Assembly: GCF_902167145.1 (NCBI RefSeq)
Contig: NC_050096.1
Location: 84,254,683-84,318,682 of the forward strand
Length of the DNA stretch: 64,000 bases
Origin: Zea mays
Lineage: Eukaryota > Streptophyta > Magnoliopsida > Poales > Poaceae
Direction of reading: 5' to 3'
Below, piece by piece: positions 45,602 through 58,278 of the stretch; positions within the stretch are counted from its first letter, which is position 1; each line of letters starts with the position of its first letter. A program made the position numbers and the translations under genes. The notes below the pieces were generated by a model. The model had not been told where the DNA came from and made no database searches. It saw only the letters and a list, made by a program, of their open reading frames with translations.

Positions 45602-46949
45602 ATTAGAGAAATATGCTTTCAACATATTTAAATAAATTAAATATTCTAATTCTGAATAAAACAGATATATAACTCAGATAAATGTCATATGTAATTATAA
45701 CAACAATGAACAATATCAAATCCAATAAACGAAAACATGAAACATAGCTATTCAGGTCCATTTGTAAATTAAACATTACTTGTAGATGAAGAAGGCAGAT
45801 TAAGCACATAAATATTATTGTTTATCTTTTTATATTGCTCTCAAAATAGCGGGTTGCTGTAATAAACAGCCCTCCAACGCTAAATGGTGATCAGAGATCC
45901 TTGACTAACGTGACAATCTTATCTTACCAAATCAGGGTTTTAGATCAGATATAATAAGCCTAATAATCAAGTATAAATACTAATAGTAAGGAGCTGTGTA
46001 CTAAATAATATAACAGAATTTAACACAGGTAAACATCCTCAACAAATAGAGGTATAATTAGGCACAAATAATATCAATGCTGAAAATAACAACACACTAA
46101 AACCCAGACTGTCACGTTGTCTCACTACACCGCTATCATCATCGAGCAATCAACTCTGCCCACAAATTGTGCAATCACACCCAAGTAAATAATACTAGCA
46201 GATTGCACAAAATTACTTAATAAATATAGAGAGGCAACGGGTAACTCACAACACGTAGATTGTCTACGTGGGAAGACCAGCTCAGCGAGCACAAGGTTCT
46301 GTCCCAGAAAACCAATTCCACCGCCCATGTCCAAACCTGCATGGCGGGAGGTTGACGGAGATACTAAAGTCGTTGCCGAAACCTAGGGAGACGTCCACGG
46401 CACCAGCCCAAGAAGAGGAACACCGCGCAGTAGGGAGCCCAAGCACCAGGCCACAGTGGACAACAATCAGAACAGGTAGAGCACCACACATGTGCACTGG
46501 TAAAACAACGGAGCACAGGAGAACCTCACTGCGCACAAGCAGTGCCACCTCCACTTTGTTCCACCAGCAGGATTAACACCAGAACACCAAGAATCGAAGG
46601 AATCGATCCAAACCATGACTGGAACCGAGAGGAGGAATAGGAACAGAGAGCTAGCGATTTTTGGCGAGATACTGAGCAGGGAGCAAGTCTCCATACTTAA
46701 GGAGCCGAGGGAGAAGCGGTTGCAGAAGGGCGGCGTGGAGATCGGCGAGCGCAGAACCACTCGTCCGCTGAACGCCGCCGCCAGCGCTCCCTTTTTTTCT
46801 CTGCTCGCTCTAACCAGCACGGCTGCTACTGCCCTAGGGATAAGCCGATCGGTGGGCTAGCTCGGCCACCAGGCCTAGTAGCGGCCCACCTGGCTGGCCT
46901 CCCTCTTTCCTTTTTTAAAATAAAGTGAAAATCACTTAAATGGACAACA
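45602..46949 (-). repeat. Element C, 3' LTR, main part
   Basis: Continues the stub at 22925-22933. Matches 60560-61954 throughout; it lacks an 8-bp segment near its left end and a duplicated segment of about 50 bp that the right LTR has near 61390-61460. A PPT-like AAAATGGTGGGGATTG (minus strand) follows at 46950-46966. Confidence 0.87.
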
Positions 46950-46966
46950 ATCCCCACCATTTTCAC

Positions 46967-47486
46967 TCTTATTTTCTGATCAATGTCATTAAGCTCCCGT
47001 ACTGTTTATATACTACTTTTTGGCAGAGGTACTTGTTAGGTTTGAACCAAAGCCTATCCTAGTGTACTCCAACCCTGCACGAGTAAGCGGAGGACTACGC
47101 CTTGATCCACAAACCCTAGTGTGAGAATCTTTGCACAAAAGGCACATAGTACTAGGCAGATTATCTGCTTCTCTTACGGGGCAGGGCGTTACGGTCATGC
47201 CCTTTAATATCTATTCATGAACTCACTAGAGAGAAAACCCCATTCTCTCCTGGACTGCGACCCCAAAGTCAGCTCATATAGGTGAAATCATTAAGGAAAT
47301 TCTACAGTACAATTTCCCTGCTTATAACATTGACTTTATTAAGAGCATATCGCTCAACCTGCCATACAGACAGATCACGGCAGCTCATGAGACTCTTTAT
47401 CTTTTGTGCTCTTGGTTCCACAGTGCTTCGTTTCCTGGAGCCTGGATCTTGGGACCTCCGGTCACATAGGACAGTTATCTGCAGTT
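46967..47486 (-). other. Element C 3' untranslated region
   Basis: Between the end of RNase H and the 3' LTR. No coding frame or repeat seen. Confidence 0.6.
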
Positions 47487-48985
47487 GAAACTGCTACAGG
47501 GTACGAGTCCCATTCCCATGCACGCTGCTTGGATTGGCTTTTGAGCTAGTCCTTTGGTGAAAGGATCAGCAAGGTTCCTTTCAGACTTGATGTAATCTAC
47601 TGTTATTACACCTGTCTCTTTAGCATGCCAACATGAATCAAGTCATCTTCTGATATGCCTCGAGGATTTTTGGTTGTACTTTCTACTGTTCACTTTCAGC
47701 AACACAGAAGTGTTGTCACAGTATACTAGGATAGCCGGTATCGGCTTTGCTAACATTGGAAGGTCTGACAACAAGTCTCTCAACCATTCACCCTCCAATG
47801 CTGCTGAATCAAGCACAACTAATTCAGCCTCCTTGGTGGAACGTGTCGACACTGTTTGTTTAGACGATCTCCATGACACGGCCCCACCAGCTAAAGTGAA
47901 CACATAGCCACTTGTAGACTTCATTTGATCCGAGTCAGAGATCCAGTTTGCATCACTGAATCCTTCAAGTACTGACGGAAATCCGATATATTTAATACCA
48001 AGATTTATCGCTCCCTTCAAATACCGAAGCACTCTGTACAAGGCTACCCAGTGTCTATCTCCTGGACTGGTCAAATAACGAGCCAGTCTGCATACTGCAT
48101 ATGAGATATCTGGTCTAGTTGCACTGCTCAGGTACATGAGAGATCCGATGATCTGCGAATATAGTAGCTCGTTCACAAGCTTGCCTTCATATTTATAGAG
48201 CGTGTATGATGGATCATAGGGCGTGGCGACTGGTTTATAGTCCATATGTCCAAAGCGAGTCAGGACCTTTTCCACATAATGGGATTGTGACAAAGTAATC
48301 CCATCCTCACCCTTTATTAGTTTGATGTTCAGTATAACATCAGCTTCACCCAAGTCCTTCATATCAAAGTTCTTGGAGACGAAAACTTTTGTCTCCATGA
48401 TAGCCTCCAACTTGGTCCCAAATATCAATATATCATCAACGTATAAGCACAAGATGACACCTTTGCTCCCAGAGAAGCGATAATACACACACTTGTCGGC
48501 TTCGTTTACACAAAACCCGGCAGTGGTCAGAGTGTTATTAAACTTCTCATGCCATTGTCTGGGAGCTTGCTTAAGACCATATAAGGATTTAATCAAGCGA
48601 CACACTTTGCTCTCTTGTCCTTTAACCACAAATCCTTCAGGTTGCTACATATAAATTTCCTCTTCCAGCTCTCCATTTAGGAATGCTGTCTTTACGTCCA
48701 TTTGATGAACACGAAGTTTATAAGCAGTCGCCATCGCTAAGAGCACACAGATTGTGGGCAATCGAGCCACCGGAGAATAAGTATCAAAAATATCCTCCTC
48801 TTTCTTTTGAGTAAAACCCTTAGCTACAAGACGGGCCTTGTACTTTTCTCAATAGTACCATCGGGTCTTCTCTTCCTCCTAAAGATCAATTTGCAGCCCA
48901 CAGGCTTGCAACCAGCTGGGAGATCAGTTATCTCTCAAGTTCCGTTCGAGATGATTGAATCCATCTCGCTACGGACAGTCTCCCT
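47487..48985 (-). pseudogene. Element C reverse transcriptase and RNase H
   Basis: From right to left: MDVKTAFLNGELEEEIYM near 48640-48700, a TAG, then a 328-codon frame with [29 protein letters not shown], the connection region, and RNase H (GFSDANWISDSDQMKSTSGY, STKEAELVVLDSAALEGEWL, YCDNTSVLLKV). A TGA after HIRR at 47643 precedes the C-terminal residues (WHAKETGVITVDYIKSE, LADPFTKGL), ending near 47487. A further break lies near 48850. Copia type, distinct from the Sirevirus RT of A, B and F. Confidence 0.85.
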
Positions 48986-50310
48986 CTAGTACTCTGCATC
49001 TAGAGATGTATATTCCTGTGTGAGGGAACGTGGTTCTTCATCCACTAGATAAATAATATAATCATCACCCAGTGACTTTTCAGTCCTTTGTCTCTTACTC
49101 CTCCTTAACTCCAAATCTGGAGTCTGGTCATGGACACTCGAGGTCAGAGAATATGTCCGAGATGGACCATCTGGGGCTACTACTTCCTTATCCCGCATAG
49201 GGAAGATGCTCTCAAAGAATGTCATATCCCAAGATTCCATTATGACATTTACAGCGACTTCGCTCATCTCGGAATGGACCACTAGAAATCTATAAGTTGC
49301 ACTGTTATGTGCATAACCCAGGAAGACACAGTCTACGGTCTTAGGGCCTAGCTTTCTCTTCTTCGGCAACGGGACATTCACCTTTGCAAGGCAGCCCCAA
49401 GTCCGAAGATGCGAAAGATCTGGCTTCCTTCCTTTAAATCCTTCATAGGGTGTGGCCTCACGGTTGCGAGGCGGTACCCTGTTCAAGACATAGCATACCG
49501 TGAGTACTGCCTCGCCCCACCAGATGTCAGGCATCCCGAACTTTGCAACAAAGCATTAGCTAAGTCACACACTGTTCGGTTCTTCCTTTCAGCTACCCCA
49601 TTTGACTGAGGTGAATATGGAGCGGTGGTTTCATTAATGATTCCACACTCTTTGCAGTACTCATCAAAAAGGTTGGAAATGTATTCACCTCCTCTATCAG
49701 ACCGTAGCCTTTTAATTTTCTTGTCTAACTGGTTTTCAACTTCAGTCTTATAGATTTTAAAGTGTTCTAGTGTCTCATCTTTGGTTTTGAGTAAGTAAAT
49801 ATAACAGAACCTGGTAGCATCATCTATCAAGGTAAGAAAGTATCTTTTACCGCCTTTTGTGATTATACCATTCATCTCACAGACATCTGAGTGAATTAGT
49901 TCTAAAGGAGTGGTACTTCTGCCTTCAACCGTATGAAACGGTTTTCTAGGCTGCTTAGCTTGCACACAAATACCACATTTTACACCTTTAACATGTTTAT
50001 ATTCAGGAATTAAAGACATGTCACTTAATCTCTTAATGGCCTCAAAATTCACATGACACAAACGGGAATGCCATATATCATTAATGGAATCGTTATTACA
50101 GACCACATTAACATGGTAAGAAGAATGATTGTTCAAAACAGAAAGACGGAACAAACCACCTGACTCATATGACTTTCCAACAAAAGTACCAAACCTAGAC
50201 AGGACCACTTTATTAGACTCAAACACTAATTTGAGACCCTGTCGACATAGCAGCGACACTGATATGAGGTTCCGGCTCATCGAGGGCACATAGAGTACGC
50301 CCTTCAGCAC
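48986..50310 (-). pseudogene. Element C integrase
   Basis: Begins at the junction with F (VLYVPSMSRNLISVSLLCRQG). Pre-integrase finger (WHSRLCHVNFEAIKRL, CGICVQAKQ), the core with LIHSDVCEMNG, LRSDRGGEYIS and SNGVAERKNRTV, then a frameshift near 49510 and the C-terminal part (WWGEAVLTVCYVLNRVPPRN, GFKGRKPDLSHLRTWGC). The protease half is at 59478 onward on the other side of F. Confidence 0.85.
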
Positions 50311-50316
50311 GAGCGT

Positions 50317-51532
50317 TGAAAGTCACCTAGAGGGGGGGTGAATAGGCGGAATCTGAAAATTATAAACTTAAGCACACACTACAAGCCGGGGTTAGCGTTA
50401 GAAATAAAATCGAGTCCAAAAGAGAGGGCAAAAACAAATCACAAGCAAATGAAGAGTGTGACACGGTGATTTGTTTTACCGAGGTTCGATTCTTGCAAAC
50501 CTACTCCCCGTTGAGGTGGTCACAATGACCGGGTCTCTTTCAACCCTTTCCCTCTCTCAAACGGTCACCTAGACCGAGTGAGCTTCTCTTCTCAATCAAT
50601 TGGGACACTTAGTCCCCACAAGGACCACCACACAATTGGTGTCTCTTGCCTTGATTACAAATGACTTGGGAACAAGAAATGAGGAAGAAGAAAAGCGATC
50701 CAAGCATAAGAACACAAATGAACACAAGTATCTCTCTGTCACTAGTCACTATTTAATTGGGATGATCTTTGGACTTGGGAGAGGGTTTGATCTCTTGTTT
50801 GTGTCTTGGAGTGAAGTCTAGAGCTCTTGTATTGAATGTAATGGCTGAAAACTTGGATACCTTGAATGAGTGGTGGTTGGGGGTATTTATAGCCCCACCC
50901 ACCAAAATGGCCGTTGGGGAACTCTGTTGTCGACGGGCGCACCGGACAGTCTAGTGCGCCACCGGACACTGTCCGGTGCGCCAGCCACATCACCCAACCG
51001 TTAGGGTTCGACCATTGGAGCTCTGATTTGTGGGGCCACCAGACAATCCGGTGGTGCACCGGACAGGTCCTGTTCACTGTCCGGTGCGCCTTCTGCGCTT
51101 GCTCTGACTTCTGCGCGCGCTGTCCGTGCACTGTAGCTCACTGTTCACCTTTTGCAGATGATCGTTGGTGCAGTTAGTCGTTGCTCCACTGGCACATCGG
51201 ACAGTCCGGTGCTACACCGGACAGTCCGGTGAATTATAGCGGAGCGGCTCCCCAAAAACCCGAAGCTAGCAAGTTGTAGTTGATCCACCCTGGTGCACCG
51301 GACACTGTCCGGTGGCTCACCGGACAGTCCGGTGCACCAGACCAGGGTAACCTTCGGTTGTCTTTTTCTCTTTTTATTTAAACCCTTTCTTGGACTTTTT
51401 ATTGGTTTATGTTGAACCTTTGGCACCTGTAGAACTCATAATCTAGAGCAAACTAGTTAGTCCAATAATTTGTGTTGGGCAATTCAACCACCAAAATCAT
51501 TTAGGAAAAGGTTTGACCCTATTTCCCTTTCA
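50317..51532 (-). repeat. Element F, 3' LTR (left copy)
   Basis: 1216 bp. Palindromes at about 50938-51333, with two units (51195-51211, 51215-51231) before GAATTATAGCGG, against one in the partner LTR. Confidence 0.92.
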
Positions 51533-52440
51533 ATCTCCCCCTTTTTGGTGATTGATGCCAACACAAACCAAAGCAAATATAAAAGTGCAGAATTGAACTA
51601 GTTTGTATAAGGTAAGTGCAAAGGTTGCTTGGAATGAAACCAATATAATTAATTCAATAGATATGCATGGATTGTTTTCTTCTTATTTAAAATTTTTGGA
51701 CCACATTTGCACCACGAGTTTTGTTTTTGCAAATTCTTTGGTAAATTATTTTCAAAATCCTTTTGCAAATAGTCAAAGGTATATGAATAAGATTGAAAGA
51801 AGCATTTTCAAAATTTGAAATATTCTCCCCTGTTTCAAATGCTTTTCCTTTGACTTAAACAAAACTCCCCCTCAATGAAATTCTCCTCTTAGTGTTCAAG
51901 AGGGTTTTACAAATTTTTGAAGATACTAGAACTTTCTCCCCCTTTTTGAAAACTCATTAAGATACTAATTTGAAAAACTTCATTTTTAAAATTCTTAGGT
52001 GGTGGTGCGGTCCTTTTGCTTTGGGCTAATACTTTCTCCCCCTTTGGCATGAATCGCCAAAAACGGATATTTGTGAGTGAAATATAAGCCCTTTTACTTT
52101 CTCCCCAATGGTAAACAGATAAATATGGGTGAAGATTATACCATTGTGGAGAGATGGCGGAATACCGGCAAAGAGTAGATAATACCGATGGAGTTGAGTG
52201 GAAGCGTCGTCTTTGCCGAATACTCCATTTCTCTTTCAATTCTATGACTAAGCATAATAATACACTTGAAAACACATTAGTCATAGACATAAAAGAGATA
52301 TGATCAAAGGTATATAAATGAGCTATGTGTGCAATGTTTCAATCAAAATTCCTAGAATCAAGAATATTTAGCTCATTCCTAAGTTTGGTAAAGGTTTTCT
52401 CATCTAGTGGTTTGGTAAAGATATCGGCTAATTGTTCTTT
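51533..52440 (-). other. Element F 3' untranslated region with multiple polypurine tracts
   Basis: PPT at 51533-51548; further plus-strand C-runs near 51826, 51866, 51934, 52032 and 52100. No coding frame. Confidence 0.7.
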
Positions 52441-52444
52441 GGTG

Positions 52445-54180
52445 TTAATATAAGCTATCTCGATATCCTCTCCTTTGTTGGTGATCTCTCAAAAAGTGAT
52501 ACCGAATGGCTATGTGCTTAGTGCGGCTGTGCTCAACGGGATTATCCGCCATGCGGATTGCACTCTCATTATCACATTGGAGAGGGACTTTGCTAAATTT
52601 GTAGCCATAGTCTTTGAGGGTTTGCCTCATCCAAAGTAATTGCACGCAACAATGACCTGCGGCAATATACTCGGCTTCGGTGGTAGAAAGAGCTACTGAG
52701 TTTTGTTTCTTTAAAGCCCAAGACACCAGGGATCTCCCCAAAAACTGACAAGTCCCTGATGTGCTCTTCCTATCGATTTTACACCCTGCTCAATCAGCAT
52801 CTGAATATCCTAATAAATCAAAAGAGGATCCCTTAGGGTACCAAAGACCAAACTTAGGTGTATGAACTAAATATCTCAAGATTCGCTTCACGACCCTAAG
52901 GTGAACTTCCTTAGGATCGGCTTGGAACCTTGCATACATGCATACGGAAAGCATAATATCCGGTCGAGATGCACATAAATAGAGTAAAGATCCTATCATT
53001 GACCGGTATACCTTTTGATCTACGGATTTACCTCCCGTGTCGAGGTCGAGTTGCCCATTGGTTCCCATGGGTGTCTTGATGGGCTTGACATCCTTCATTC
53101 CAAACTTGATGAGTATGTCTTGAATGTACTTTGTTTGGCTGATGAAGGTTCCCTCTTGGAGTTGCTTGACTTGAAATCCTAGAAAATACTTCAACTCCCC
53201 CATCATAGACATCTCGAATTTTTGAATCATGATCCTACTAAACTCTTCACAAGTAAATTTGTTAGTAGACCCAAATATAATATCATCAACATAAATTTGG
53301 CATACAAACAAATCTTTTGCAATAGTTTTAGTAAAGAGAGTAGGATCGGCCTTGCCGACTTTGAAGCCATTAGTGATAAGAAAATCTCTTAGGCATTCAT
53401 ACCATGCTCTTGGGGCTTGCTTGAGCCCATAAAGCGCCTTAGAGAGTTTGTAAACATGGTTAGGATACTCACTATCTTCAAAGACTGGAGGTTGCTCAAC
53501 ATAGACCTCTTTCTTGATTGGTCCATTGAGGAAGGCACTCTTCACGTCCATTTGATATAGCTTAAAGCCATGGTAAGTAGCATAGGCAAGTAATATGTGA
53601 ATTGATTCAAGCCTAGCTACGGGTGCATATGTTTCACCAAAATCCAAACCTTCGACTTGTGAATAACCCTTGGCCACAAGTCGTGCTTTGTTCCTTGTCA
53701 CCAACCATGCTCATCTTGCTTGTTGCGGAATACCCACTTGGTTCCTACAATATTTTGGTTAGGACGTGGAACTAAATGACATACCTCATTCCTCATGAAG
53801 TTGTTGAGCTCCTCTTGCATCGCCAGCACCCAATCTGAATCTTTAAGTGCATTCTCTACCCTATGTGGCTCAATAGAGGAAACAAAAGAGTAATGTTCAC
53901 AAAAATGAGCGACTCGAGATCGAGTGGTTACCCCCTTATGAATATCACCGAGGATGGTGTTCACGGGGTGATCTCTTTGAATCGCTTGGTGGGCTCTTGG
54001 GTGTGGCGATCTTGGACCTTGATCATCTTCCTTATCGTGATCATTGTCATCTCCCCCTTGATCATTGATCTCTTCTTGAGGTGGCTCGTCCTCTTGATCT
54101 TCATTTTCATCATTTTGAGCTTGATTCTCATCTTGGGTTGGTGGAGATGCTTATGTGGAAGATGAAGGTTGATCTTGTGC
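52445..54180 (-). pseudogene. Element F reverse transcriptase and RNase H
   Basis: RT frames are 53698-53964 (N-terminus) and 52790-53704 ([10 protein letters not shown] intact, YVDDIIFGS intact), with a one-base deletion near 53702 where A reads CACACCATGC and F reads CAACCATGC. RNase H continues at 52445-52741 after a break near 52745-52790 (SDAD, then [14 protein letters not shown] sequence), and ends in a frameshift near 52465 inside the DHQQKGD motif. The acidic linker to integrase (53965-54180) has stops. Catalytic residues remain but the reading frame does not. Confidence 0.85.
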
Positions 54181-55591
54181 TTATGGAGGCTCTTCGGATT
54201 CCTTAGGACACACATCCCCTATGGACATGTTCCTTAGCGCGACGCACGGAGCCTCTTCATCATCTAGCTCATCAAGATCAACTTGCTCTACTTGAGAGTC
54301 GTTAGTCTCATCAAACACAATGTCACAAGAAACTTCAACTAGTCCAGTGGACTTGTTAAAGACTCTATATGCCCTTGTGTTTGAGTCATAACCAAGTAAA
54401 AAGCCTTCTACAGCCTTAGGAGCAAATTTAGATTTTCTACCTCTTTTAACAAGAATAAAACATTTGCTACCAAAGACTCTAAAATATGAAACATTGGGCT
54501 TTTTACCGGTGAGGAGTTCATATGATGTCTTTTTGAGGATTCGGTGTAGATATAACCGGTTGATGGCGTAGCAAGCGTTGTTAATCGCCTCGGCCCAAAA
54601 CCGGTCCGGTGTCTTGTATTCATCAAGCATGGTCCTCGCCATGTCAAGTAGAGTTCTATTCTTCCTCTCCACTACACCATTTTGTTGAGGTGTGTAGGGA
54701 GAAGAGAACTCATGCTTGATGCCCTCCTCCTCAAGAAAGCCTTCAATTTGAGAATTCTTGAACTCTGTTCCATTGTCGCTTCTAATCTTTTTGATCCTTA
54801 AGCCAAACTCATTTTGAGCCCGTCTCAAGAATCCCTTTATGGTCTCTTGGGTTTGAGATTTATCCTGCAAAAAGAATACCCAAGTGAAGCAAAAATAATC
54901 ATCCACAATAACTAGATAGTACTTACTCCCGCTGATGCTTATGTAAGCTATCGGGCCGAATAAATCCATGTGGAGTAGCTCAAGCGGCCTGTCGGTCGTC
55001 ATGATGTTCTTGTGTGGATGATGAACACCAACTTGCTTCCCTGCTTGGCATGCGCTACAAATCCTATCTTTCTCAAAATGAACATTTGTTAGTCCCAAAA
55101 TGTGCTCTCCCTTTAGAAGCTTATGAAGATTCTTCATCCCAACGTGGGCTAGTCGGCGATGCCAGAGCCAACCCATGTTAGTCTTAGCAATTAAGCAAGT
55201 GTCGAGTTCAGCTCTATTAAAATCAACTAAGTATAGCTGACCCTCTAACACTCCCTTAAATGCTACTGAATCATCACTTCTTCTAAAGACAGTAACACCT
55301 ATATCCGTAAAAAGACAATTGTAGATTTGTAGCCCATTTTACATAATTGAGAAACTGAAAGCAAGTTATAATCTAATGAATCTACAAGAAAAATATTGGA
55401 AATAGAATGGTCAGGTGATATAGCAATTTTACCAAGTCCTTTGACCAAACCTTGATTTCCATCCCCGAATGTGATGGCTCTTTGGGGATCTTGGTTTTTC
55501 TCATAGGAGGAGAACATCTTTTTCTCCCCAATCATGTGGTTTGTGCACCCGCTATCAATGATCCAACTTGAGCCTCCGGATGCATAAACCT
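54181..55591 (-). pseudogene. Element F protease and integrase
   Basis: Protease site (IDSGCTNHM) near 55545-55565, then MIGEKKMFSSYEKNQDP. An 8-bp tandem duplication near 55319-55334 (ATTTGTAG) shifts the frame. A 356-codon frame (55251-54181) then carries the pre-integrase finger (WHRRLAHVGMKNLHK), the core (DLFGPI, IRSDNGTEF, QQNGVVERKNRTL) and the C-terminal domain ([32 protein letters not shown]). Integrase itself is nearly whole. Confidence 0.87.
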
Positions 55592-55602
55592 ACAAAACAA
55601 AT

Positions 55603-58233
55603 TTAGGCCTTGTTCTTAGGTACCCAAACGGTCTTGGGTCCTTTCACATTAGAAACAAGCACCTTGGGTACCCAAACACAAGTCTTTGTGCCCTTGTGTT
55701 TGCCTCCAACATATTTGGCAACTACTTTGCCTGATTTGTTAGTGAGCACATAAGAAGCATCAAAAGTCTTAAAATGAAATATTAGGTTCATTTGATGCAA
55801 TAGGAGATTTCTTTTTAGGCATTTTAACATGAGTAGAACGCCTAGAACTAGATGCCTCACTCTTATATATAAAAGCATGATGAGAGCCAGAGTGAGACTT
55901 CCTAGAATGAATTCTCCTAATCTTGTCCTTAGGATAACCAGCAAGATATAAAATATAGCCCTCGTTATCCTGAGGCATGGGAGCCTTGCCCTTAACAAAA
56001 TTAGACAATCTTTTAGGGGCATTAAGCTTGACATTGTCCCCCTGTTGGAAGCCAATGCCATCCTTAATGCCTGGGCGTCTCCCACTATAGAGCATGCTTC
56101 TAGCAAATTTAAATTTTTCATTTTCTAAGTCATGCTCATTAATTTTGGCACTAAGTTGAGCTATGTGATCATTTTGTTGTTTAATTAAAGCTAGGTGATC
56201 ATGGATAGCATCAACATTAATGTCTCTACATCTAGTACAAATGGTAACATGATCGATATTAGATGTAGAGGGTTTGCATGCATTTAATTCATCAATCTTA
56301 GCATGTAAAATAGCATTCTCATTTCTAAGATTGGAAATGGAAACATTGCAAACATTTAAATCATTAGCCTTAGCAATTAATTTTTCATTCTCAATCTTAA
56401 GGCTAGCAAGAGAGGCATTCAATTTATCAATCTTAGCAATCAAACTAGCATTATCATTTCTAAGATTGGCAATTGAGTCATCACATACATTTGATTTCTC
56501 AACCTTAGAAATTAATTTAGCATTTTCATTTCTAAGGTTAGAAATAGTGTCATGGCAAATGCTAAGCTCTCTAGTTAATTTTTCACATTTTTCTACTTCC
56601 TGAGCATAAGCATTTTTAACCTTAACATGCTTCTTATTTTCTTTAATTAGGAAGTCCTCTTGGCTATCCAAGAGTTCATCCTTCTCATGAATAGCACTAA
56701 TTAATTCATTTAATTTTTCCTTTTGTTGCATGTTAAGATTGGCAAAAAGAGTAAGCAAGTCATCCTCATCATCACTAGAGTTATCCTCATCACTAGAAGT
56801 TGCATACTTAGTGGAGGATCTAGATTTTACCTTCTTCTTCTTGCCGTCCTTTGCCATGAGGCACTTGTGGCCGACGTTGGGGAAGAGAAGACCCTTGTTG
56901 ATGGTGATGTTTGTGGCGTCCTCGTCGGAGGAGTCGGTGGAGCTCTCGTCGGAGTCCCATTCCCAGCAAACATGGGCATCGCCGCCCTTCTTCTTGTAGT
57001 ATCTCTTCTTCTCCTTCTTCCCCCTCTTGTCATCGTCCTTGTCACTATCACTAGAAATAGGATATTTTGCTATAAAGTGACCGGGCTTACCACACTTGTA
57101 GCAAACTTTCTTGGAGCGGGGCTTGTAGTCTTTCCCCCTCCTTTGCTTGAGGATTTGGCGAAAGCTCTTGATGATGAGCGCCATTTCCTTGTTGTCGAGC
57201 TTGAAGGCATCGATGGGGACCCTACTTGGTGTAGAGTCTTTCTTTTCTTCTTCCGTCGCCTTGAATGCGATGAGTTGCACCTTGGGTGTTGAGGTGGCGC
57301 CTTGCTCTATGATTTTCTTGGATCCTTTGATCATCAATTCAAAGCTCACAAATTTTTCTATAACCTCCTCGGGAGACATTAGTTTATATCTAGGATCACC
57401 ACGAATTAATTGAACTTGAGTAGGGTTAAGAAAAACGAGTGATCTTAGAATAACCTTGACCATTTCATGGTCATCCCATTTTGTGCTCCCGAGGTTGCGC
57501 ACTTGGTTCACCAAGGTCTTTAGCCGGTTGTACATGGCTTGCGGGTCTTCTCCTTGGTTGAGCTTGAACCGACCGAGCTCCCCCTCGATCGTTTCCCTCT
57601 TGGTGATCTTGGTCACCTCATCTCCTTCGTGCGCGGTCTTGAGCACGTCCCAAATCTCTTTGGAACTCTTCAACCCTTGCACCTTATTATACTCCTCTCG
57701 ACTTAGAGAGGCGAGGAGTATAGTGGTGGCTTGGGAGTTGAAGTGCCGGATTTGGGCAACCTCGTCTGAGTCATAGTCTTCATCCCCTATGGATGGTTCC
57801 TGCGCTCCAAACTCAACAATATCCCAAATACTAGAGTGGAGTGAGGTTAGATGGTGCCTCATTTTATCACTCCACATGTTATAATCTTCACCCTAAAAAC
57901 GGGTGGTTTGCCTAGTGGGACAAAAAGTGAAGGAGTGCGTTTGGAAATGCGTGGGTAGCGTAGGGGGATCTTACTGAACTTCTTGCGCTCATGGAGCTTA
58001 GAAGTGACGTACGGTGCGTCGGAGCTGGAGGTGGATGGCGACGAAGAGTCGGTCTCATAGTAGACCACTTTCTTCATCTTCTTCTTCTTGTCGCCACTTC
58101 GATGCGACTTGACGCGTGGAGGGGATTCCTCCTTGTGCTTGGTGCCGGACTCCTTTGATGGAGCCTTCCCGTTGCTTGTAGCGGGCTTCTCGCCGGTCAC
58201 CATCTCCTTCTTGGCGTGATCTCCCGACATCAC
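55603..58233 (-). pseudogene. Element F gag
   Basis: The start is the ATG at 58233 (MMSGDHAKKEMVTGEK). A one-base deletion near 57892 moves translation out of frame; the rest is open for 702 codons (57877-55769): gag core, CYKCGKPGHFIAK knuckle (its last Cys is Tyr in this copy, CGKPGHFIAKYP), Lys/Asp/Ser-rich stretch, coiled coil of about 200 residues. A second frameshift near 55775 precedes the last 60 residues, which end WVPKNKA at a TAA at 55603. The lost zinc-ligand Cys would weaken RNA binding. Confidence 0.88.
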
Positions 58234-58264
58234 TTCGAGCGGTTAGGCTCTAATGAAGTACCGG

Positions 58265-58276
58265 GCTCTGATACCA
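58265..58276 (-). other. Element F primer binding site
   Basis: Minus strand TGGTATCAGAGC, two bases inside the 5' LTR. Confidence 0.88.
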
Positions 58277-58278
58277 AT

